A stretch of DNA of 30,191 bases from CAZZEX01 sp964653285 (lineage in GTDB: Bacteria; Chloroflexota; Anaerolineae; B4-G1). The translations under genes and the position numbers were made by a program. The stretch's first letter is position 1. Each line of letters opens with the position of its first letter. Positions 23,264 to 30,191 of the stretch are shown here, in pieces. The notes below the pieces were generated by a model. That model did not search any database. It had not been told where the DNA came from and saw only the letters and a list, made by a program, of their open reading frames with translations. The stretch lies in assembly GCA_964653285.1 (NCBI GenBank), contig CAZZEX010000057.1, forward strand, positions 1 through 30,191. The letters are read 5' to 3'.

Positions 23264-23273
23264 GAGGGAACGA

Positions 23274-26200
23274 ATGGCCGAACGATATCGAGCTGATGTG
23301 TTGGTCTGCACCTGCCCGGCCTGCACGAAGGCCGGCGCACAGCCGCTACTCCGGGCCCTCACAGCGGAGTTGGAGCGACGCGGACTGGCCGGCGAGGTGC
23401 GGGTGGTGGAGACCGGCAGTCGCGGCTTCTGTTATATGGGACCCATCGTGGTTGTCCAACCTGAAGGTATCTTGTACTGCCATGCACAGGCTGCGGACGT
23501 GCCGGAACTGGTGGAGGAGACGCTGGTCAAGGGCCGCATCGTCGAGCGCTTGACCTACAAAGAGCCGGTCACCCACCGGGCTGTGCCTTACTATAGGGAC
23601 ATCCCATTCTATGGCAAGCAGATGCGCCTTGTGCTGCGCAACTGCGGGCTGATCAATCCTCACAACATTGAGGAGTACATCGCCATCGGCGGCTACGCGG
23701 CGCTGGGCAAGGTGCTCTCCTCCATGACCCCTGAAGAGGTTATCCAGGAGGTCAAGGACGCCGGCCTGCGAGGACGGGGCGGGGCCGGCTTCCCCACTGG
23801 GCTCAAGTGGGGGTTCGCCCGCCAATCGCCGGGGGACGTGAAATACATCGTCGCCAACGGTGACGAGGGCGACCCTGGGGCCTTTATGGACCGTGGCCTG
23901 ATGGAAGGGGACCCCCATGGTGTCCTGGAGGGTATGATCATCGGTGCTTACGCCATCGGAGCCCAGCGGGGCTTCCTCTACATGCGCGATGAGTACCCCC
24001 TGGCGATACGAAATCTGACTATCGCTATTGAGCAGGCGCGCGAGTACGGCCTGCTGGGCGAGAACATCCTGGGCTCAGGCTTTGATTTTGACGTCCAAAT
24101 CGTGCGCGGGGCCGGAGCCTTCGTATGCGGCGAGGAGACGGCGCTGATGGCCTCCATTGAGGGACGCGCCGGCAATCCTCGCCCCCGACCGCCTTACCCT
24201 GCGCAGAGCGGCCTGTGGGGCAAGCCGACCAACATCAACAACGTTAAGACTTGGGCTACCATCCCGGTTATCATTGAGCGTGGCGCGGACTGGTATAGCC
24301 AGATCGGGACGGAGACCAGTAAGGGAACGGTGGTCTTCTCCCTCGTAGGCAAGATCAACAATCCGGGGCTGGTCGAGGTGCCCATGGGCATCAGCCTGCG
24401 GGAGTTGATCTACGAACTGGGCGGCGGCGTTCCCAACGGCAAACGGTTCAAAGCCGTACAGACCGGGGGGCCGTCGGGGGGCTGCATCCCGGCCCAACTC
24501 CTGGACCTGCCGGTGGACTACGAGCACCTAAAAGAGGTGGGCTCGATCATGGGCTCCGGCGGGATGGTCGTCATGGACGAGGACACCTGTATGGTGGACA
24601 TCGCCCGCTACTTCCTCGATTTTCTCAAGGATGAATCCTGTGGCAAATGCACGCCCTGCCGCGAGGGAATCAAGCGCATGCTGGAGATTCTGATCCGTAT
24701 CACCGAAGGGCGGGGAAAGATGAGCGACCTCCAGGTGCTGGAAGGGTTGGCGCGGGGGGTGAAGGAGACCGCCTTGTGTGGCCTGGGCCAGACGGCGCCC
24801 AACTCTGTCCTCAGCACGCTCCGGTACTTCCGCGAGGAGTACGAAACCCACATCCTGGAGCAACGGTGTCAGGCCGGCGTCTGCACCGCGCTGGTGCGGG
24901 CGAAATGCACCAACGCCTGCCCGGCCGAGGTGGACGTGCCCAGTTACGTGGCACTCGTCGCCCAGGGCCGCTACGCTGAGGCGCTGGAGGTTCACCGCCG
25001 GCGCAACCCCTTCGCCCTGATCTGCGGCCGTATCTGCCCGGCCTTCTGCGAGGCTAAGTGTCGCCGTGGCGAACTGGATCAACCCGTCGCCATCCGCCAG
25101 ATCAAGCGCTTTATGGCCGATCACGAACTTGGAAAGGCGTGGACGCCCAGGCGGCTCGAGGGGCCCAAGGCGGAGAAGGTGGCGGTCATCGGTGCTGGGC
25201 CAGCGGGCCTGACGGCGGCGTTGCGGTTGGCCCAGAAGGGCTATCCGGTCACTGTGTTCGAGGCGCTGCCCGTGGCTGGCGGTATGATGGCCGTCGGTAT
25301 CCCTGAGTACCGCCTGCCCCGCGACGTCCTCAACGTGGAGATCGAGAACATCAAGCGGGCCGGGGTCGAGATCAGGCTGAACACGGCGCTAGGCAAAGAT
25401 TTCAGCATTGATGACTTGCTGGACCGAGATGGGTACAAGGCTGTTATCCTGGCCATCGGCGCGCACAAGAGCCGTGAGTTGCGCGTCGAAGGTGAGGAGA
25501 TGGAGGGAGTCTCCCACGGCACCCAGTTCCTACGCGATATCGCGCTGGGCCAGGCCCCCGATCTGCATAGTAAGCGGGTGGCGGTCGTGGGCGGCGGCGA
25601 CGTGGCGATTGACGCCGTGCGCTCGGCCTGGCGATTGGGCGCTGCTGAGGTACACCTGGTCTACCGCCGCAGCCGGCCCGACATGCCCGCCCGCGACGAC
25701 GAGGTGGAAGCAGCCGAGAAAGAAGGCATCCAGTTCCACTTCCTGACCAACCCCAGCCGCGTGATAGGCGACGGCAAGGTGACCGGCGTCGAACTGCTGC
25801 GTCAAGAGTTGGGCGAGTTCGATGCCAGCGGCCGGCGGCGGCCGGTACCCATCCCCGGCTCAGAGTTCACAATGGACATAGACGTCCTCATCCCGGCCAT
25901 CGGCCAGGAGCCAGATCTTTTCTGGCTGGACGGCGACAGTACCATCGAGACCGGACGTGGTGCGACCTTCGCCGTGAGCGATGGGCTGGCCACAACCCGG
26001 CGCAGGGTCTTCGCCGCCGGCGATGCAGTGCTCGGCCCGGCTACGGTGATCCAGGCCGTGGCCCAGGGCAATCAGGTGGCCGACGAGGTGGACCATTACC
26101 TGCGCACTGGCCGCGTGGAGAAAGCCAGGGTCAGACCCGGTTATGAGGTCATTGAGCAGCGCTTCGACATGGAACAGTACTACAAGGCCGTGCGGCCCAA

Positions 26201-26411
26201 GGCGCGGGAACTCGCTATTGAGGAGCGACGGGGCAACTTCAACGAAGTCGAACTCCCCTTCGACGAGAAGGTGATTCAGGAGGAGTGCAAGCGCTGCATC
26301 CGCTGCGACCTGGAATGGTTGGAGACGATGGGGTTGGAACTTGTCCCTGCCGCCGAGCGGGTTCTGGTCCAGTCTGGCCGACCGGGCTTTACGGAGGAGG
26401 AAAACGCATGA
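23274..26411 (+). CDS. nuoF: NuoF/HydB flavoprotein fused to a GltD/NfnB-like NADPH oxidoreductase
   Basis: This 1045-residue fusion starts with a Cys-rich thioredoxin-like domain (about 1-95, CTCPACT), then a NuoF core: FMN motif RGRGGAGFPTGLKW (~166), NAD region GAGAFVCGEETAL (~279), SLBB part and [4Fe-4S] ligands ESCGKCTPCREG (~454) with CGLGQ (~501). From ~540 a complete glutamate-synthase-beta-like domain follows: N-terminal Fe-S motifs (CTNACPAEVDVPSY, CGRICPAFCEAKC), FAD motif GAGPAGL (~640), NADPH motif VVGGGDVAIDA (~770), FAAGDAVLGPATVIQAVAQG (~912) and a C-terminal CKRCIRCD. The protein could therefore handle both NADH (NuoF part) and NADPH (GltD part). ATG 23274 has GGAGGG 6 nt upstream. 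The downstream gene overlaps by ATGA. This type of fusion is known in anaerobes, but its reaction here is inferred. Confidence 0.93.
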   Translation: MAERYRADVLVCTCPACTKAGAQPLLRALTAELERRGLAGEVRVVETGSRGFCYMGPIVVVQPEGILYCHAQAADVPELVEETLVKGRIVERLTYKEPVTHRAVPYYRDIPFYGKQMRLVLRNCGLINPHNIEEYIAIGGYAALGKVLSSMTPEEVIQEVKDAGLRGRGGAGFPTGLKWGFARQSPGDVKYIVANGDEGDPGAFMDRGLMEGDPHGVLEGMIIGAYAIGAQRGFLYMRDEYPLAIRNLTIAIEQAREYGLLGENILGSGFDFDVQIVRGAGAFVCGEETALMASIEGRAGNPRPRPPYPAQSGLWGKPTNINNVKTWATIPVIIERGADWYSQIGTETSKGTVVFSLVGKINNPGLVEVPMGISLRELIYELGGGVPNGKRFKAVQTGGPSGGCIPAQLLDLPVDYEHLKEVGSIMGSGGMVVMDEDTCMVDIARYFLDFLKDESCGKCTPCREGIKRMLEILIRITEGRGKMSDLQVLEGLARGVKETALCGLGQTAPNSVLSTLRYFREEYETHILEQRCQAGVCTALVRAKCTNACPAEVDVPSYVALVAQGRYAEALEVHRRRNPFALICGRICPAFCEAKCRRGELDQPVAIRQIKRFMADHELGKAWTPRRLEGPKAEKVAVIGAGPAGLTAALRLAQKGYPVTVFEALPVAGGMMAVGIPEYRLPRDVLNVEIENIKRAGVEIRLNTALGKDFSIDDLLDRDGYKAVILAIGAHKSRELRVEGEEMEGVSHGTQFLRDIALGQAPDLHSKRVAVVGGGDVAIDAVRSAWRLGAAEVHLVYRRSRPDMPARDDEVEAAEKEGIQFHFLTNPSRVIGDGKVTGVELLRQELGEFDASGRRRPVPIPGSEFTMDIDVLIPAIGQEPDLFWLDGDSTIETGRGATFAVSDGLATTRRRVFAAGDAVLGPATVIQAVAQGNQVADEVDHYLRTGRVEKARVRPGYEVIEQRFDMEQYYKAVRPKARELAIEERRGNFNEVELPFDEKVIQEECKRCIRCDLEWLETMGLELVPAAERVLVQSGRPGFTEEENA

Positions 26412-28219
26412 TCACTATAACCATTGACGGTCAGGAGATTCAGGCCGAGGAAGGGCAGACCGTTCTTGAGGTCGCCAAGGCGAACGGCATCGAGATACCC
26501 ACGCTCTGCTATCACCCGCTCTTGGAGCCCTACGGGGCCTGCCGCCTCTGCATGGTGGAGATTACGCAACGAGGACGTACCTCGCTGGATACTTCCTGCA
26601 CCCATCCGGCGGCGGATGGGTTAGTGGTGCAGACCCGCTCACCGGCCGTGCTGGAGGCCCGCAAACTGGTCCTGGGGCTGCTGCTCTCTCGCACTCCCAA
26701 CGTGCCGATCATCCAGGACCTGGCGCGGGAGTACGGCATCACGGAGCCGCCCTTCCCCACCGACACCCCCGATGAGAAGTGCATCCTCTGCGGCCTGTGC
26801 GTGCGCACGTGCCACGAACTGGTCAAGGCCGACGTGCTGAACTTCTCCGAGCGGGGCATCGAACGGCGGGTGGGACCGCCTTTCCTGGAGAAGACCCGCC
26901 AGTGCATTGGCTGTGGGGCCTGCACCATCATGTGCCCCACCGGTGCCGTCGAGATCGTGTTGGAGAAGGAGGCGGTCTACAAGGAGAAGCCGCTAGGGCC
27001 GACTTCGGCTATCTGGGTGCCCTCAATGCAGGCGGTGCCCCGCGTGCCGGTGATTGACACCGACGCCTGCATCCGCTTCCGCCAGAACGACCGTACCGAG
27101 GGCGAGATCGCGGACGCCTGCGGGGCCTGCCAGATGGTGTGCGAGGCCGGTGCGGTGGACTTCGAGCAGCAAGATGAGATACTGGAACTGGACGTGGGGG
27201 CCATCATCGTCGCCACCGGCTTCGAGATGTGGGATCCCACCCAACTTTCCCAGTACTCCTACGGCAAGTCGCCCAACATCATCACTGGCATGGAGTTTGA
27301 GCATCTCTCCAACGCCGGCGGGCCGACTAGCGGCGAGATCCTGCTGGCCAATGGGAAGAAGCCGCAACGTGTAGCAATCCTCCACTGCGTCGGCAGCCGT
27401 GACCACAACGCCCATCCCTACTGCTCCCGCATCTGCTGCATGTACTCGCTCAAGCAAGCCCACCTGGTGCGCGACAAGACCGGGGCCGAGGTGTACGAGT
27501 TCTACATGGACATGCGCTCCTTCGGCAAGGGCTACGAGGAGTTCTACGAGCGAGTGCAGAAGGAGGGTGTCACCTTCGTGCGCGGCCGTGGTGCCGAGGT
27601 GGAGGTGCTGGAGCCGCAAAATGGGCGAAAGTACGGCCAACTACGCGTCAGGGGGGAGGATGCCAACCTTGGGCGGCTGGTGGCGGTGGATGTGGACATG
27701 GTGGTGCTCAGCACGGCCATTGAGGCCCCACATGACGCCGACCGGGTGGCAGCGCTCTTTGGCCTGAGTCGCACGGAGGATGGCTTCTTCGCCGAGGCCC
27801 ATCCCAAGATGCGGCCGGTGGAGACCAACACAGACGGCGTCTTCCTGGCCGGGACTGCCCAGGGGCCCAGGGACGTGCCGGATACGGTGGCTCACGCTGG
27901 CGCGGCGGCTTCCATGGCGCTGGCGCTGCTGGACAAGGGTGAGGTGACCATCTCACCGACGATCTCTGTCGTGGACGAGGTGCTCTGCTCGGGCTGCAAG
28001 ACCTGCATCGCGCTCTGCCCCTACACCGCCATCAGTTTCATCGAGGAGAAGAACGTCGCCCGCGTCAACGAGGCGCTGTGCAAGGGCTGCGGTACCTGTG
28101 CGGCAGCCTGCCCCTCCGGCGCCATCACAGCGCGTCACTTCACTGACCAACAGATTATGGCTCAGATCGAGGGGCTGTTTCGCGTGCTCGAGCCTCAGGC
28201 AGTGGAGGTAGGCAGATGA
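26408..28219 (+). CDS. HoxU/HydA-type Fe-S module fused to the C-terminal half of HdrA
   Basis: This 603-residue chimera has residues 1-190 as a HoxU/NuoG/HydA N-terminal module: plant-type [2Fe-2S] ligands C34/45/48/64 and two [4Fe-4S] motifs (C125/128/131/135 and C166/169/172/176). From ~195 it is HdrA: VPSMQAVPRVPVIDTDAC, a cluster at C221 with C238/241/245, the second half of the flavin domain (IIVATGFEMWDP, CVGSRDHNAHPYCSRICCMY, TDGVFLAGTAQGPRD) and the HdrA C-terminal ferredoxin (C527/530/533/537 and C558/561/564/568). It lacks the first FAD Rossmann motif, the CxxC/U loop and the first inserted cluster, which are what the gene at 21487 supplies. ATG 26408 overlaps the upstream stop. 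In HydABC operons this slot is taken by the hydrogenase; no H-cluster motifs are present. Confidence 0.92.
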   Translation: MITITIDGQEIQAEEGQTVLEVAKANGIEIPTLCYHPLLEPYGACRLCMVEITQRGRTSLDTSCTHPAADGLVVQTRSPAVLEARKLVLGLLLSRTPNVPIIQDLAREYGITEPPFPTDTPDEKCILCGLCVRTCHELVKADVLNFSERGIERRVGPPFLEKTRQCIGCGACTIMCPTGAVEIVLEKEAVYKEKPLGPTSAIWVPSMQAVPRVPVIDTDACIRFRQNDRTEGEIADACGACQMVCEAGAVDFEQQDEILELDVGAIIVATGFEMWDPTQLSQYSYGKSPNIITGMEFEHLSNAGGPTSGEILLANGKKPQRVAILHCVGSRDHNAHPYCSRICCMYSLKQAHLVRDKTGAEVYEFYMDMRSFGKGYEEFYERVQKEGVTFVRGRGAEVEVLEPQNGRKYGQLRVRGEDANLGRLVAVDVDMVVLSTAIEAPHDADRVAALFGLSRTEDGFFAEAHPKMRPVETNTDGVFLAGTAQGPRDVPDTVAHAGAAASMALALLDKGEVTISPTISVVDEVLCSGCKTCIALCPYTAISFIEEKNVARVNEALCKGCGTCAAACPSGAITARHFTDQQIMAQIEGLFRVLEPQAVEVGR

Positions 28220-30191
28220 ACAATGAGAGCACAGTGTTGATCTATGGGACCAATCTGGGCGGCTATCGGGCCGCGTATGCCCTGGGCAAGAGCGGTCACA
28301 AGTTCATCCTGCTCAACCGGGGTTCTTACGTGGATGAGATGAGATATCAGGCGCTGGCCCAAATGCCGCTCGACTTTTGCTGGATCTGCGGGCACATGCC
28401 CCAGCGTCTGTTCAAGGCCCTCGGCGCGATGCAGGACTGTTACAACGCCGAACTGCTGGAGGTTTCTGGCGAGGCGGGGCACTTCCACGTCAAGTTCAAG
28501 AAGCGAGACAAGGTGGTCAATAACTTCGCCTGCACCGAATGTGACCAGTGCATCGAGGTCTGCCCGGTCGAGGTGGACGGCCACAAGGCGATCCGGGTCG
28601 TCCCCGAGGCGGCGTGGGAGAACTGCTACGTGATTGACTTCGAGCACTGCACCCGCTGCGGCAAGTGTGAGGAAGTATGCCCGACCGGCGCCCTCAAGGT
28701 CGAGCGGCCGGAGGAGGTGCTGGAGGCCGATGTGGGGGCGATTATCCTGGCCGATACGTTCGAGGAGCCCAGCGATGAGGACCTGCGCGACTTCGCGCTG
28801 GGGCAAAGCCCCAGTGTGATCCGAAACTCCGAGGTGGCCCGGCGTTCGCTTCTGACCAACTTCGTGCGCGATTCCGTGCGCCTGCCGTCCGGCAAGATCC
28901 CGCAGACGTTCGGCATCGTCGTCACGCCCCACTTCAACCGGCCGGGCGTCGAATACGAGAACTACAACCTGAGCGTGAGCGCCATCTACCGCGCCGTCCG
29001 GCTCAAGGATGTCCTCCCGCAGGCCGACGTGACCGTCTTCCTGCACGACTATCGGGGGACGGGGAAGGGGCACTATCGGTGGTACCAGAAAGCCCTGGGC
29101 GCTGGTGTGCGTGTGGAGCGGGCGGAAACGCTCAAGATCGTCCCCGAGGACGGCGCTGAGCGAGTGACCATCCACTACGCCTCCGTGGGGGGCGAATCGT
29201 ACACGCACACCGTCGAGTTGGCCATCCTGGTCACCGGGCAAAGCCCCCCGTTGCAGATGGCCGAACTGTCGCGGCTTACCGGCGTGCAGGCGGACGGGAA
29301 CGGGTTCTGTCACATCCGGCCCTTCTCGTGCTGCGAGACGGACGTGGACGGCATCTTTGCTCTCGGGGAACTCACGGGGCCAAAGGGCAACCCGGAGACC
29401 GTCTGGGAGGGCTGCGCGACCCTGACCGAGGTGCAGAAGTACCTGGGGGAGAAGAACTTTAAGCCGGCCCCCGGCCCACCGCTGCGGGACGTGGAGGGTG
29501 AACCTATCCGCGTCGGCGTGTTCATCTGTAGATGCTTTGGCCTGTTCGACGAGCGGATAGACCTGCCGGCACTGGAGGAGCAGGTGCGGGCGCTGCCCGG
29601 CGTCGCTCACGCAGAGATCATCGAGGGCTGCTGCACCGGCCCCACGATCAAGGCGACGGCCGAGCGCATCAAGCAGTCCGGCGTCAACCGGGTCGTCCTG
29701 GCCGTCTGCACGCCCTTGCAGAAGAAGGGCAAATACGACAAGGCCGTGATGATGGCCGGGCTCAACCCTCTCCTGTGCGAGTACCTGCGCTTCCGGGAGG
29801 ACGTCATACAGGTGCACACGGACCGGGACAAGATGCTGGAAAAGTCGCTGGCGCTGGTCCGGGGCGGGGTGGAGAAGGTCAAGCGCGGGATGCAGGCCGG
29901 CCCGCCCATGGACACGTTCACCCCGCGGGCGCTGGTCGTCGGCGGGGGGCTGGGCGGACTGACCGCGGCTACCGAGATCGCCGCCAACGGCTTCCCCGTC
30001 GTGCTGGTGGAGCACGAGGAGAAACTGGGCGGGCAGATGCAGTATCTGGACGAGGAGCAACGGAAGTACGTGGAGGGGCTCATCTCCGCTGTGGAGAGCG
30101 TCGACAACGTCACCTGCTACACTCAGGCGCACCTGACCCAGGCGGAGGGGTACGCGGGCAACTACCACGTGGTGGTGGATGCGCCAACGGG
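28216..30191 (+). CDS. Tandem HdrA-like flavoprotein, 3' end beyond the window
   Basis: The frame is open from ATG 28216 (overlapping the previous stop) to the window end, 658 codons without a stop. The first half resembles the HdrA core with a degenerate FAD site (YGTNLGGYRAAYALGKSG instead of GxGxxG), a CxxC (C55-W-I-C58) at the place of the HdrA CxxC/U, two [4Fe-4S] motifs (C106/109/112/116 and C145/148/151/155) and GIFALGELTGP. From ~430 a second HdrA N-terminal domain starts (VGVFICRCFGLFDERIDLP, VVLAVCTPLQKKG), followed by an intact FAD motif GGGLGG (~576). So this is at least one and a half HdrA units in one chain. It probably binds the split HdrA as an extra electron-relay subunit. 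A 657-codon frame on the other strand here is a shadow. Confidence 0.88.
   Translation, partial: MNNESTVLIYGTNLGGYRAAYALGKSGHKFILLNRGSYVDEMRYQALAQMPLDFCWICGHMPQRLFKALGAMQDCYNAELLEVSGEAGHFHVKFKKRDKVVNNFACTECDQCIEVCPVEVDGHKAIRVVPEAAWENCYVIDFEHCTRCGKCEEVCPTGALKVERPEEVLEADVGAIILADTFEEPSDEDLRDFALGQSPSVIRNSEVARRSLLTNFVRDSVRLPSGKIPQTFGIVVTPHFNRPGVEYENYNLSVSAIYRAVRLKDVLPQADVTVFLHDYRGTGKGHYRWYQKALGAGVRVERAETLKIVPEDGAERVTIHYASVGGESYTHTVELAILVTGQSPPLQMAELSRLTGVQADGNGFCHIRPFSCCETDVDGIFALGELTGPKGNPETVWEGCATLTEVQKYLGEKNFKPAPGPPLRDVEGEPIRVGVFICRCFGLFDERIDLPALEEQVRALPGVAHAEIIEGCCTGPTIKATAERIKQSGVNRVVLAVCTPLQKKGKYDKAVMMAGLNPLLCEYLRFREDVIQVHTDRDKMLEKSLALVRGGVEKVKRGMQAGPPMDTFTPRALVVGGGLGGLTAATEIAANGFPVVLVEHEEKLGGQMQYLDEEQRKYVEGLISAVESVDNVTCYTQAHLTQAEGYAGNYHVVVDAPT

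Noticed and set aside
28195..30168. A 657-codon open frame on the - strand
   Set aside because: It is antisense to a clear HdrA-like gene with Fe-S and FAD motifs, has no recognisable domain of its own, and reflects GC-rich codon structure on the + strand.

Overview
This 30 kb window looks like a GC-rich genome fragment from an anaerobic Chloroflexota, probably Anaerolineae or a close relative. That placement is inference from gene content: a DUF3160 protein, a run of large GT-C glycosyltransferases, fermentative flavin-based electron-transfer genes and many short tandem repeats. There is no rRNA or other marker gene to confirm it. Nearly all genes are on the + strand and tightly packed, many with ATGA start/stop overlaps.

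Layout. (1) 1-1785 is the 3' part of a DUF3160 gene, closed by a clear intrinsic terminator. (2) 1886-14836 holds five consecutive large polytopic membrane proteins of the GT39/ArnT/YfhO type, overlapping by 1-4 bases or nearly so. They are read from a consensus-like promoter that appears to give an almost leaderless mRNA. All five share a C-terminal beta-rich module. Three of them are interrupted in frame by 7- or 8-bp tandem repeats of the kind called STRR in cyanobacteria. (3) 14923-17594 is a regulatory region followed by a fused HdrC-HdrB protein, a PHP phosphoesterase and a histidine-kinase-type ATPase. (4) 17591-19144 is a restriction-modification pair of visibly lower GC, set into the regulatory cassette. 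(5) 19171-20295 is the SpoIIE-like partner of the ATPase, apparently lacking its metal-binding acidic residues. (6) 20349-21327 holds a paired REP-like palindrome and a two-gene nucleotidyltransferase module resembling a toxin-antitoxin pair. (7) 21367-30191 is a repeat, a 19-codon leader ORF and a redox operon: hdrA N-half, nuoE-like, 2Fe-2S protein, nuoF-gltD fusion, a HoxU/HydA-type module fused to the HdrA C-half, and a further tandem HdrA-like gene that runs off the window.

The most notable content is the redox locus. The hdrA N-half has an in-frame TGA where HdrA has the second Cys of a conserved CxxC. A hairpin with a GGTC loop follows 27 nt later, so the TGA probably encodes selenocysteine (Sec196). 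The same HdrA is split inside its inserted ferredoxin domain. The missing C-half lies about 4 kb downstream, fused behind a 2Fe-2S plus 2x[4Fe-4S] module, in the place where related HydABC operons carry the hydrogenase. The PHP/ATPase/SpoIIE trio is one I recall from HydABC-type operons. Together these suggest a hybrid Hdr-Hyd (Flx/Nuo-like) electron-bifurcating complex that links NAD(P)H to ferredoxin and a disulfide or other low-potential acceptor through the HdrBC-type protein. The function is inferred from domains only.
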